Source: Paraferrimonas haliotis
Lineage (GTDB): Bacteria > Pseudomonadota > Gammaproteobacteria > Enterobacterales > Shewanellaceae
Length of the DNA stretch: 64,000 bases
Assembly (NCBI RefSeq): GCF_002282895.1
Contig: NZ_NRRB01000003.1
Location: 248,001-312,000 of the forward strand
Reading direction: 5' to 3'
Shown: positions 55,871-64,000 of the stretch, one piece after another
Layout of the letters: each line of letters starts with the position of its first letter
How positions within the stretch are numbered: position 1 is the first letter of the stretch
The notes under the pieces: generated by a model
Told to the model about the DNA's origin: nothing
The model's input: only the letters and a program-made list of their open reading frames with translations
The model's database searches: none
Translations under genes and position numbers: made by a program

Positions 55871-57421
55871 TTACATCCAACTGGCTTTCCACTTCTCTAG
55901 CCGATATAAACTGTCATTCGCAAGTTTATAAGCCTCTTGCTCAGAGATATAAGGGATCGTATAACTGCCGGACGCAAGTACGAGCTTCAACGAACACAGC
56001 TGATGACGCTTGGTCAGCGGCGTTTGGCGAACGCTTAATTGCTGCATTTTGTGACGAGCAAAACAATAGTGATCCACACCCAAGCACCCTTTACGAATGT
56101 ATATAAAGTTGTCATCGGTCGCATAACCCCATCGCAAATAGCGTAAAACCATGAGCATCACTAACACGACTATTGCCGCTGTTGCATAAAGGGTTGCCGT
56201 TGTATCTTGGTGATAAATAAATAGGCCGATGAGCAGCAGGTAGGGCGGGAGTGCGAACAGGCCCATATTTCTAAGCAAATAACGTGGGCTGATTCTTTGA
56301 AACGGGATATCGAAAAGCCTATTCGTAGGATAGGCATCAGCAACCAAATTTTGCGCTTCCTCTATAGTCACCGATGGCACCAAAATTTTATTTGTTAGCG
56401 ACGCACCAGGCTTAACTCGGGTATTGGCATTGGATTGCTCAAAGCGTAAATTACTGCGTCGAAACAAAACGTCGAGCCAGTCTTGCTGGCGCACTATTAC
56501 CTGTAATCTTGAAAGACGCATACTGACTTCAGTAACCGTAAACAAACCGCATCGCCTGATATATCGGTCTCCTTGTTTACTCAATTCAAAGTTATAGTAA
56601 ACAATGACAGAGCCGATAACCGAGATAAGGCTCATGATGAAAATGGTGGTAAAGGTAACGGTAATCAGAGTCAGTCCAATCTGCCACCAAGTCATTCCCT
56701 CAAAGGCAAAATATTGCTCAACGTTGATACCATTTCTCAACATAAACTGAGCGACAGCCTCTCCTACGTTATCGATAAATGGGGCTAAACCTGCCAATAT
56801 TATCCAAGCTCTATTGCTCGAAAGACCATGCAAAACCAGATCATCAATATTTCTAAGGTTCATGGTTGTTTCTTTTTCTAAGGGAGCTGAGAGCTCTTCT
56901 GACTGACCGCTTTCGGGCGTTTCCTGATCACTTTCGTCGGTCCGCTGTGCTTCATTGTAAGCAAGTATCTTAGCTTTTAGCGCAGTCGCTTTTGTCAGGC
57001 TAATCGCTACGATCTTAGCCTCTTGAGCCGAAGAGCCGGCCGTATCAAACTGCAAATAACAATAGTTTAATGGGCGATAATAAAGCGGCTCGCAAACCTC
57101 AATGTTCTGGATTCGTTCAAACGGCAAATCGATGCGTTTTTTGCTAAACACGCCTGATCGAATTTCAAGTTGTTGCGTGGTCAAGCGATATTGAAAGAAG
57201 TAATAGTTTAACAGTGCAAACAAGCCTATAAGGGCAAAGGTAACCATGACAATGGTTTGCAACAGCTCTGGTCGTTGGGAAATTTTATCCGAGCTGATGT
57301 AGAGCGCTGGAATCAAGTACAGAATATTAGAAAGCAACACTTGAAGTATTCGCACCACATAATAAATTACGCCAACTAAGGATATTCGCTGCCACCCTTT
57401 ATTCGCCATGTCATCAACCAT
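55871..57421 (-). CDS. PH-domain membrane protein, YdbT-like
   Basis: About 516 residues with several TM pairs and three bacterial PH (bPH2) domains, the first near YRLTTQQLEIRSGVFSKKRIDLPFERIQNIE, the last near IYIRKGCLGVDHYCFARHKMQQL. Function unknown; relatives are envelope-associated. I prefer the ATG at 57421, overlapping the upstream stop by 8 bp; 57409 or 57478 are alternatives. Confidence 0.8.
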   Translation of the reverse strand: MVDDMANKGWQRISLVGVIYYVVRILQVLLSNILYLIPALYISSDKISQRPELLQTIVMVTFALIGLFALLNYYFFQYRLTTQQLEIRSGVFSKKRIDLPFERIQNIEVCEPLYYRPLNYCYLQFDTAGSSAQEAKIVAISLTKATALKAKILAYNEAQRTDESDQETPESGQSEELSAPLEKETTMNLRNIDDLVLHGLSSNRAWIILAGLAPFIDNVGEAVAQFMLRNGINVEQYFAFEGMTWWQIGLTLITVTFTTIFIMSLISVIGSVIVYYNFELSKQGDRYIRRCGLFTVTEVSMRLSRLQVIVRQQDWLDVLFRRSNLRFEQSNANTRVKPGASLTNKILVPSVTIEEAQNLVADAYPTNRLFDIPFQRISPRYLLRNMGLFALPPYLLLIGLFIYHQDTTATLYATAAIVVLVMLMVLRYLRWGYATDDNFIYIRKGCLGVDHYCFARHKMQQLSVRQTPLTKRHQLCSLKLVLASGSYTIPYISEQEAYKLANDSLYRLEKWKASWM

Positions 57422-57962
57422 GTTGTTGAATGTCCTTATTAGAGAGGATGAACTGTCGAATTTGCTCAGCTTTCGCAAGCGCTAGTCCTGGGATTTGAAA
57501 AGTATGTAGCTCCCCTCCTGCACTATAAACCTGTATATTTGCTAACCCAAACCGCCGCTCAAGTGGGCCTTGCTTAATCTCAACATGCTGAATTCTAAGT
57601 ATCGGTTGAGTCAATGTGCTGAAGAAGAACAAGCCAGAATGGTAGCTAAGATCCTGCTCACGTAGGGCAAACTTTTTCTTTTTGTCTGCAAAGTGGACGT
57701 AACATAGGGATAAAAGGAACAAAACGATAACGGCTAATGCCGCATAGTCTGCGAAGCGATTCACACGCTCCGGCACGTCCACAAAAGTCTGAAACTGAAT
57801 AAACAGCAATAATATCAAGACCAGCGCAATGGCGAGCAATCGAGTGAGCCTTCGTACTGTTCGATAGCGCTTGTCCAACGGCTCAAAATCAAGATCTTGC
57901 AACTGCGGCAAGCCGCTGCTTGCAAGTTGTTGATTGCTAAATTCTGGTTCCAATCCACTCAT
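57414..57962 (-). CDS. PH-domain membrane protein, YdbS-like
   Basis: A 182-residue partner with two TM helices and one bPH2 domain (FALREQDLSYHSGLFFFSTLTQPILRIQHVEIKQGPLERRFGLANIQVYSAGG). It is the usual upstream partner of YdbT. The pair is translationally coupled. Confidence 0.85.
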   Translation of the reverse strand: MSGLEPEFSNQQLASSGLPQLQDLDFEPLDKRYRTVRRLTRLLAIALVLILLLFIQFQTFVDVPERVNRFADYAALAVIVLFLLSLCYVHFADKKKKFALREQDLSYHSGLFFFSTLTQPILRIQHVEIKQGPLERRFGLANIQVYSAGGELHTFQIPGLALAKAEQIRQFILSNKDIQQHG

Positions 57963-58012
57963 CTTGTGTTTATTCCATTAAAATTTCGGCGCGAACTTAA
58001 GCTTACCCTAAA

Positions 58013-58085
58013 ACAGCAAGGGGACGTACCCCTATCTTACAACCTATTGTTTTTCATAGAATTGTAAAATAGGGTACGTCCCCAC
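58013..58085. repeat. REP/MITE-like inverted-repeat element, copy D
   Basis: A 73-bp element with ends GGGGACGTACCCCTAT and ATAGGGTACGTCCCC. It differs from copy E at only three positions, including the flanking ACAGCA. It lies upstream of arsR. Confidence 0.9.
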
Positions 58086-58190
58086 CAATGTTTTGGGAGC
58101 CTTTTAAGGCAGTAATCGAATAATAATTATGGTCATAGAATATTTGTGAGTACCGTCACTTGCTCAACAATTTCCTTCAATAATCTGTAT

Positions 58191-58216
58191 TATATATACG
58201 GAAAATCGCATATATT
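58191..58216. promoter_or_regulatory. Candidate ArsR operator 1
   Basis: TATATATACGGAAAATCGCATATATT is an imperfect dyad (TATA...TATA) 47-72 bp before arsR. The TCGCATATAT segment recurs before the ACR3 gene. Confidence 0.5.
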
Positions 58217-58262
58217 TATTTTCGAATATTTTCAGCCATGAACGCTAAGCGAGCTACCGTAT

Positions 58263-58607
58263 ATGTCTCCCATTCAATTTTATAAATGTCTAGCAGATGA
58301 GATTCGACTAAAAAGCGTATTGTTGATTTTGCAAGAGAATGAACTTTGTGTGTGCGAGTTAATGGTTGCCTTAAACGAAGTTCAGCCAAAGGTTTCTCGT
58401 CACTTAGCCCAACTAAGAAAGTGCGGCTTGCTTGTCGATAGGCGTCAAGGGCAATGGGTCTTTTACCGCATCAATCCAAGCTTACCTGAGTGGGCAAAAC
58501 GCTCCTTAACGGAATCCGCTCACGGAAATGTGGCTTTTTTAAGCAAGACATCGACTCGACTAGCAAACATGGGAAATCGCCCAGACAGACTCGAGACTTG
58601 CTGCTAA
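58263..58607 (+). CDS. arsR: ArsR-family metalloregulator
   Basis: A 114-residue winged-helix repressor. FYKCLADEIRLKSVLLI and the ELCVCEL metal-binding pair (CVC, near residues 30-32) mark an ArsR that senses As(III). The DNA-recognition helix QPKVSRHLAQLRKCGLL follows. A C-terminal CC may add ligands. No ribosome binding site is obvious. It is 57 bp before the arsenite exporter. Confidence 0.92.
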   Translation: MSPIQFYKCLADEIRLKSVLLILQENELCVCELMVALNEVQPKVSRHLAQLRKCGLLVDRRQGQWVFYRINPSLPEWAKRSLTESAHGNVAFLSKTSTRLANMGNRPDRLETCC

Positions 58608-58622
58608 AAATTTGACTTTAAA

Positions 58623-58644
58623 CATATGGTTTTTCGCATATATA
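58623..58644. promoter_or_regulatory. Candidate ArsR operator 2
   Basis: CATATGGTTTTTCGCATATATA, between arsR and the ACR3 gene, shares TCGCATATAT with the site upstream of arsR. Confidence 0.45.
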
Positions 58645-58664
58645 AATTAATCTAAGGTTTTACA

Positions 58665-59681
58665 ATGGGTATTTTCGAACGATTTTTATCAGTATGGGTG
58701 GCTTTAAGCATTGTTGTTGGCGTGGCATTAGGCAACCTATTTCCCGATCAATTTGCGATTATCGCATCATTAGAAGTGGCCAACGTTAATGTAATTGTAG
58801 CGGTGCTTATATGGGTAATGATTTATCCAATGATGGTGCAAATAGACTTCAGTGCAGTCAAAGCTGCCGGCAAAAAGCCAAAAGGCCTTATATTAACCAT
58901 AGTAATTAATTGGCTTGTTAAGCCCTTCACAATGGCGCTTCTGGGTTGGCTGTTCTTCAAAATCGTATTTGCGGATATGGTCAACCCACAGACAGCAAAC
59001 GAGTATATCGCAGGTATGATTCTACTGGGCGTCGCTCCTTGTACAGCCATGGTGTTTGTATGGAGCCAGTTAACCAAGGGCGATCCTAACTACACGTTAT
59101 TGCAAGTATCGGTTAATGACCTCATTATGGTATTCGCATTCGCGCCAATAGCAGGTTTTTTACTTGGTGTTAGCGATATAACCGTTCCATGGGAAACGCT
59201 ATTATCTTCTGTCGTTTTGTATGTGATATTCCCCTTGATTGCCGGAGTACTGACTCGAAGTTTCTTGAATCAAAAAAGAAATGACGACTTACTACCAGCA
59301 TTTTTAGCAAAGCTAAAACCTTGGTCAATGATTGGGCTATTAGCAACCGTTGTACTGCTATTTGCATTTCAAGCTCAAACCATCTTAGAGCAACCACAAA
59401 CAATCGTGTTGATTGCAATACCTTTATTGATTCAAACATACAGTATTTTTGTGATTGCTTATGTCGCAGCGAAAGCACTAAAGCTCCCTCACAATATTGC
59501 TGCCCCGGCAAGTCTCATTGGTACCTCAAACTTCTTTGAGCTAGCGGTTGCGGTCGCTATTGCCCTATTTGGGTTGCACTCCGGTGCTGCCTTAGCGACC
59601 GTGGTTGGCGTACTTGTTGAGGTACCAGTAATGTTGTCCTTAGTCTATGTGGTCAACCGTACTCGTCATTGGTTCGTGTGA
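58665..59681 (+). CDS. ACR3-family arsenite exporter
   Basis: A 338-residue ten-helix membrane protein (sometimes annotated arsB). Signatures: [45 protein letters not shown] with the essential Cys, and [17 protein letters not shown] lies 7 bp before the ATG. It exports arsenite by proton antiport under ArsR control. No arsC reductase adjoins. Two almost identical repeat elements flank arsR and this gene. Confidence 0.93.
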   Translation: MGIFERFLSVWVALSIVVGVALGNLFPDQFAIIASLEVANVNVIVAVLIWVMIYPMMVQIDFSAVKAAGKKPKGLILTIVINWLVKPFTMALLGWLFFKIVFADMVNPQTANEYIAGMILLGVAPCTAMVFVWSQLTKGDPNYTLLQVSVNDLIMVFAFAPIAGFLLGVSDITVPWETLLSSVVLYVIFPLIAGVLTRSFLNQKRNDDLLPAFLAKLKPWSMIGLLATVVLLFAFQAQTILEQPQTIVLIAIPLLIQTYSIFVIAYVAAKALKLPHNIAAPASLIGTSNFFELAVAVAIALFGLHSGAALATVVGVLVEVPVMLSLVYVVNRTRHWFV

Positions 59682-59695
59682 GCACTCCAGCTAAT

Positions 59696-59768
59696 ACAGC
59701 AAGGGGACGTACCCCTATCTTACAACCCATTGTTTTTCATAGAGTTATAAAATAGGGTACGTCCCCAC
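59696..59768. repeat. REP/MITE-like inverted-repeat element, copy E
   Basis: Same layout as copy D, 73 bp, with only three differences. It lies directly after the ACR3 gene and 1683 bp from copy D. Confidence 0.9.
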
Positions 59769-59793
59769 TGCTTTTAGCTACAAGCTAATAAGC

Positions 59794-60858
59794 TTATTTG
59801 CACTGGCTAAACACCATGCGATCTTGCTCGAGTGCTTGAGAGACTAAATCTGCGCATACCGGCTTAGTGAATTGCTTAATGTCGTTCATATTCACTGATA
59901 CTTGAGTCGCGGTATCATAGTTAAAGTAAGTCACTTCACCATTGTCAAAGTTATAAACGTAGGTTTCCCACGTCGCGTAAGTAACGCCGTTTGTTGGGTC
60001 AATGATGTCTTGCCCTACTAGGTTACCGGCGTCGAACATGCTTTTCATTTTACCGCGAATAGCAGGCCATTGGGCGTCGTTTTTCCAGTTGGTATTGGCA
60101 GTGTTATACAAGCCACGCACGTTACGGTCTCGAGATGAAATTGAGCCTGGTAGCTTCTCTGCATCAGTCATATCGAACTGCTTAACATAGGCTCTGTGAT
60201 CTTGTTGTAACGGCGCGTTAGCCATTACTCGCAAGTCACTCTCGGTATCACCTTGATGAATCTTAATTTCGCCGCCTTTATTCAATTGGAACAAAGCAAT
60301 ATTGCCTGATTTATCCTGAACTGAAACGTGGAATCCATGACGATGTCCCGCAATGCCCGTCTTCCAAGCAATTTGCCACTCTCCCGCTTTAAAACCTTGT
60401 ACCGCTTCATCCACAGTTTTGTAGTTTTCCACCAAAAACGGCACGATGTCTGATAAGTGCAATGCTGGCGCTCCAGTGTCCGCTGCATCATCAATAAACT
60501 TCACTGACGGGTCTTGATACAACATAGACGCTGCAAAGCCTTCAACATTCATGGCTTCGCCGGTAGTGCCGTGAAAGGTTTCTACTTCTTCAAAATACAA
60601 AGTTTGGTGCTTTGTGACCCACTTAGCTGGATTGCTGTACTCAGGTACCTCGCGAGTAGAGCGCTTTGTTCCAACAGGAGAAACTTTAGCTACGCTGGAC
60701 AAACGTTCGCCCCAATCGTAAGAGCGAGCAACAGAAATACCATGCTCACCAGTATCGGCAATAAGGCGAGAACAGGCATTAGCCTGGCTGCTTACTCCAA
60801 CCAAAGTGGTTGCTGCTAAAACGGCTGCTAAAATGGCGGTTTGCTTAAATGATTTCAT
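59794..60858 (-). CDS. Exported choloylglycine-hydrolase/penicillin-V-acylase family amidase
   Basis: A 354-residue Ntn hydrolase. The signal peptide ends at ANA/C with Cys29 becoming the new N-terminus, the expected nucleophile. The following CSRLIADTGEHGISVARSYDW matches the family's first motif (Cys, Arg), with NVEGFAASMLY near 105 and NTANTNWKND and VTYATWETYVY further on. It hydrolyses linear amides such as bile-salt conjugates, penicillin V or acyl-homoserine lactones; the substrate is unknown. It is divergent from a LysR gene. Confidence 0.85.
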   Translation of the reverse strand: MKSFKQTAILAAVLAATTLVGVSSQANACSRLIADTGEHGISVARSYDWGERLSSVAKVSPVGTKRSTREVPEYSNPAKWVTKHQTLYFEEVETFHGTTGEAMNVEGFAASMLYQDPSVKFIDDAADTGAPALHLSDIVPFLVENYKTVDEAVQGFKAGEWQIAWKTGIAGHRHGFHVSVQDKSGNIALFQLNKGGEIKIHQGDTESDLRVMANAPLQQDHRAYVKQFDMTDAEKLPGSISSRDRNVRGLYNTANTNWKNDAQWPAIRGKMKSMFDAGNLVGQDIIDPTNGVTYATWETYVYNFDNGEVTYFNYDTATQVSVNMNDIKQFTKPVCADLVSQALEQDRMVFSQCK

Positions 60859-61016
60859 AATAACCTCTCAAAGTTTGTCGAGCATTGTCGTTAAACACGT
60901 TTGTTAACAGTTGCGAATATTATGAATGACTAAAACAATCGTGTTAACATCGCCAAGAAAGGGTTTAACCCTCCCTAAAATAATGTACACAACCGACTGT
61001 TAGAAGGTAAATTTAT

Positions 61017-61904
61017 ATGAGTGCCACCATAGAACAGCTGCAAGCCTTTGTTGCCACGGTTGATAAAGGTAGTTTTAAGCAAGCGGCATTGCGACTGGGG
61101 AAACACAACACCACCATAAGCGGTTTAGTCGCGTCGCTGGAGGCTGAATTAGGACTGTCGTTATTTGAAAGAAAGCCTCGCTCCCTCGAGCTAACCGCGC
61201 AAGGTAAAGACATGTATCATTATGCTGTGGCTGTGCTTCGAGAAAGTGATCAGTTGCTTATGAAGGCAGATAGCTTATTGGCCGGAGAGCCAAGCCGCTT
61301 TGTGGTTGGCCTCGATACCGCACTGCGCCATCCTTTAGTGATGCAAGTAATCGACCGATTGATACAAAAATACCCTTCCATGCAGTTTACTTTGCTTTCC
61401 GGCGACCCCATGCTGCTGCGCAGTTGGCTGCTATCAGGACAAGCCGATATGTGCATCAGTACCAATACCTTTCAACGTCACCACGAACTGTCATCGGCTG
61501 ACGGCTTTAACTTTGAAGTGATAAACGTCGCAAATCCGCAGTTACAGCTAAAGCAGCAAGTGGTAAAAGAGGAGAAGCTCAGGGGTATGACCCAAGTGGC
61601 AACTCTATTTATGAAAGTGTTAGGCCAAAGCGATACCCATAACTTCAGCAATCGGCTTATCTACAGTAATAACAATCACGATACCTTAGCCTTAGTTAAG
61701 CATTCCCTGACGTGGGCGATCTTGCCAGCCTATTTATGCAAAGAAGCGCTGGAGCGAGATGAAGTGCATAAAATATTCATCACCAAAGCCGAGAAAACAC
61801 GAGCGAACATCTGGTCGAGCGCCATTTATTGGCCCTCAAGCAACCCTCTTAATGCTCCCATGCACGATCTAATTAATGGAATCGTAACCATTGATGATAT
61901 GTAA
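61017..61904 (+). CDS. LysR-family transcriptional regulator
   Basis: A 295-residue LysR protein with HTH in residues 5-63 (EQLQAFVATVDKGSFKQAALRLGKHNTTISGLVASLEAELG). GAAGG precedes the ATG. It lies 158 bp from the amidase gene on the opposite strand and probably controls it. Confidence 0.88.
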   Translation: MSATIEQLQAFVATVDKGSFKQAALRLGKHNTTISGLVASLEAELGLSLFERKPRSLELTAQGKDMYHYAVAVLRESDQLLMKADSLLAGEPSRFVVGLDTALRHPLVMQVIDRLIQKYPSMQFTLLSGDPMLLRSWLLSGQADMCISTNTFQRHHELSSADGFNFEVINVANPQLQLKQQVVKEEKLRGMTQVATLFMKVLGQSDTHNFSNRLIYSNNNHDTLALVKHSLTWAILPAYLCKEALERDEVHKIFITKAEKTRANIWSSAIYWPSSNPLNAPMHDLINGIVTIDDM

Positions 61905-62098
61905 AGTGTGATAATAATTTACTGATAATAATCAATACGTTAAAAATAAATCTTACAAAGTAACAAGAGCAAAAGTCGAGCTTGTGTGATCACAACGGCA
62001 CAAAGTACATACAATAACCAACAGAGCAAAAATGCTACTTCTATATTATGAACGCTACGTAACCACCAATAGCTTCATTTAATGACAGAGGTAAGCCA

Positions 62099-62695
62099 AT
62101 GCGGTTGAAAGCACTTTATGTACTTCGTATCTTAGCTTGCCTATTGTTTGGATTGTGCAGCTGCACAGCCTCCGCTGCGGCAAAATGCGCTACAACCGCC
62201 AATGCAACCAGAGCCAATCAATGGAGAAATACCATAGGACTCGCAGCTAACAACGATACGGTTTCCGTTTATTTTACCAACAATAATCCAAACCACTTTG
62301 GTGCTTTCGTCAGCTTAGATTACGGCCTTAATCAAGTGGATAGCGCGCAAATCCATAACCCTCATTATATGGCCACCTCCAACGAACAACTTGAGCTTAC
62401 CAGCGAACGTCACCTTCATATCGGCAGTAGCCTCGGGGCCAGTTATGCTCTATCGAACAAGCTGTTCGTTATCGCCGGTGCGTCTATCGCATCGCAAGAT
62501 GAATATCGGGTGTTTTACGATAATAACCGGCGACATTTCGGTAGCGCATATGATGGAAAGTCCTATGAGCACACCTATCACCGCTTAAAAGTGGGTACAT
62601 TTGCCGGCATCGGCAGCGACTTTCGCCGTTTTAGCTTGATGGCAAAGTACGACACCACCTATGGCTTAATGGCGGCAGTGGGTTATCGCTTTTAG
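62099..62695 (+). CDS. Exported beta-barrel-like protein of unknown function
   Basis: A 198-residue protein with a signal peptide (LACLLFGLCSCTASA) and alternating strands ending in GLMAAVGYRF, an outer-membrane C-terminal Phe. GAGGTAAG precedes the ATG. Similar to small OmpA/OmpW-like barrels in pattern but no named family is recognised. The 194 bp upstream show no gene. Confidence 0.65.
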   Translation: MRLKALYVLRILACLLFGLCSCTASAAAKCATTANATRANQWRNTIGLAANNDTVSVYFTNNNPNHFGAFVSLDYGLNQVDSAQIHNPHYMATSNEQLELTSERHLHIGSSLGASYALSNKLFVIAGASIASQDEYRVFYDNNRRHFGSAYDGKSYEHTYHRLKVGTFAGIGSDFRRFSLMAKYDTTYGLMAAVGYRF

Positions 62696-62934
62696 ACCCT
62701 TAAGCTGCCAAGTTATTCAAAGTAGTAACGAGCTTGATGGTACGCACATACTGACAACAACAAACAAAAAACACCTTTTTAACAAAACATCATGATTGGT
62801 CACAACACAGGCACTTGCTTGTTTGCCTCGATGGGATCGACTGCTTGCCAATACCTAAGTCGTTTTAATTCAAGTATGATTCGTCGTCACCATTGCTGCG
62901 TTTGCAGCTCAACACGACATACGCTGAGAATAAT

Positions 62935-64000
62935 ATGAAAAATCTAGCATTAGTATGGGTGTGCGCTATCAACATAATGGGATTAGTAGCCACCAAAGCA
63001 TTAGCAGATAATTTTAATTTTGTAGAAAGCAGCTCTGCTGCCAATCATACCGTCGTGGTTTTACAAGCCGGCGATAAACCGTCAAAGACCTTAGCGGCCC
63101 TCGACGCACGCACCAACCAACAAATAACCGAAGCGCTGAAAATCAAAAGTTTTAACGGTGCTAAAAAGCAAATGGTTGAGTTGCTCGTTCCTCAAGGTCT
63201 ACAAGCCAAGCGTTTAATCATTATGGGCGTTGGCGATACCGCCTCTGCGAATAAGGGTGCCATTAATGAACTGGGCGCAGAGCTTACCGCTTATTTAGCC
63301 AAAGGCACTAATGAGCGCGAGCGCAACCACACCATTACGCTATTAACCGCGGGTATTAGCGATGCCAACAGCAACGCGTCTTTTGCCGCCCAGTTTGCCC
63401 ACGGCATGAATTTGAGAGCATACCGCTTTGACAAATACTTAAAGGAGAAAAACCCAGCTCCTCGTAACATCTCGGTATCGGTTGACGACAAGCAACAAGC
63501 GGCTTCGCAGTACCAACAGCTAAAAGCCATTGAACATGGCATCTTCTTAGCGCGTGATTTAACCAACGAAGTACCCAGCCAATTAACACCAGCCCAGTTC
63601 GCTAAAGAGGCAAGCAAACTTAAGCAACTTGGGGTTAAAGTAACCATCATTAAGCCCAAGCAAGTAAAATCCTTGGGGATGGGTGGTCTATACAGCGTAG
63701 GCCAAGGCTCGAACGATGGCAGCCACCTTGTTATTGCTCATTGGCAAGGCAGTGAGCAAGCACCGATCGCGTTAATTGGCAAAGGCATTACCTTTGATAC
63801 CGGTGGCTACAATATTAAGGCCAATGGCGATTCCATCAGCCGTATGAAAACCGACATGGCTGGCGCTGCCGCGGTGCTAGGTACCATTCGCGCCTTAGCA
63901 GAGCAAAAGTCGACTCAAAACGTGGTCGGCATCATGGCCATGGCTGAAAATATGGTTTCCGCCACCGCTACTGCACCCGGTGATGTAATTACCATGGGCA
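62935..64000 (+). CDS. Exported M17 leucyl aminopeptidase (5' part)
   Basis: The first 355 codons are present; the gene runs off the window. Domain: N-terminal macro-like region followed by the catalytic M17 domain with GKGITFDTGG and RMKTDMAGAAAVLG, the two-metal Lys/Asp ligands, then MAENMVSATATAPGD. A signal peptide (LALVWVCAINIMGLVATKALA/DN) is present, whereas PepA is usually cytosolic. It removes N-terminal residues, probably in the periplasm. TAATATG start; weak ribosome binding site. Confidence 0.9.
   Translation, partial: MKNLALVWVCAINIMGLVATKALADNFNFVESSSAANHTVVVLQAGDKPSKTLAALDARTNQQITEALKIKSFNGAKKQMVELLVPQGLQAKRLIIMGVGDTASANKGAINELGAELTAYLAKGTNERERNHTITLLTAGISDANSNASFAAQFAHGMNLRAYRFDKYLKEKNPAPRNISVSVDDKQQAASQYQQLKAIEHGIFLARDLTNEVPSQLTPAQFAKEASKLKQLGVKVTIIKPKQVKSLGMGGLYSVGQGSNDGSHLVIAHWQGSEQAPIALIGKGITFDTGGYNIKANGDSISRMKTDMAGAAAVLGTIRALAEQKSTQNVVGIMAMAENMVSATATAPGDVITMG

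Overview
The window looks like the chromosome of a marine gammaproteobacterium of Alteromonadales type (Shewanella/Neiella-like). The basis is the trp operon order with an attenuator, the yciO-trpH-trp-yciB-yciI synteny, FleQ/FleN regulators, a periplasmic tetrahaem flavocytochrome c fumarate reductase, and a tmRNA whose tag reads ANDDNYALAA. The species cannot be named from this sequence alone. There is no prophage, integrase or CRISPR array. Most of the window is ordinary core chromosome, with an accessory-looking block from about 40.4 to 59.8 kb.

Layout. 0-10.7 kb: scpA (partial), yciO and trpH on the minus strand. Facing away from them are a trpL leader with attenuator and trpE-G-D-CF-B-A, coupled by overlapping stop/start codons, then yciB, yciI and an EamA permease. 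10.7-14 kb: xthA, a four-helix-bundle protein, an RssB-like regulator and mlaA. 14.2-20.5 kb: a compact motility/c-di-GMP locus holding an EAL phosphodiesterase, a small FliM/FliN-like SpoA protein, FleN, a truncated DUF2802-like membrane peptide and, 1.6 kb beyond, FleQ with an amidohydrolase between. 20.5-20.9 kb: tRNA-Arg(CCT), whose 3' end is the start of a perfect 104-bp tandem repeat (three copies plus a partial fourth). 21-35 kb: LysR regulators, lipoproteins, a PACE-type transporter, glutathione-dependent formaldehyde detoxification (frmA-fghA), a SPOUT methylase, chrA, and a divergent unit built around a 1075-residue winged-helix/STAND-NTPase/TM/TPR regulator. 35-40.4 kb: ndh with FNR-like and palindromic sites, ltaE, a kinase, rnfH-ratA divergent from smpB.

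40.4-59.8 kb: Hsp20, a Cus-type copper/silver RND efflux operon with two CusF modules, a His-Asp sensor pair, a porin, a flavocytochrome c, tmRNA, two PH-domain membrane proteins and an arsR-ACR3 arsenite module. Six copies of a roughly 65-75 bp inverted-repeat element (termini GGGGACGTACCCC/GGGGTACGTCCCC) are scattered only through this block. 59.8-64 kb: an exported choloylglycine-hydrolase-family amidase with a divergent LysR gene, a beta-barrel protein, and a secreted M17 leucyl aminopeptidase cut by the window edge.

Most worth a second look: the tRNA-linked 104-bp repeat array (resembling E. coli tyrT/rtT), the EAL-SpoA-FleN-FleQ locus outside a flagellar cluster, the membrane STAND regulator with its 155-residue partner, and the REP/MITE-like family that separates smpB from ssrA, ends a regulator gene and flanks arsR-ACR3.
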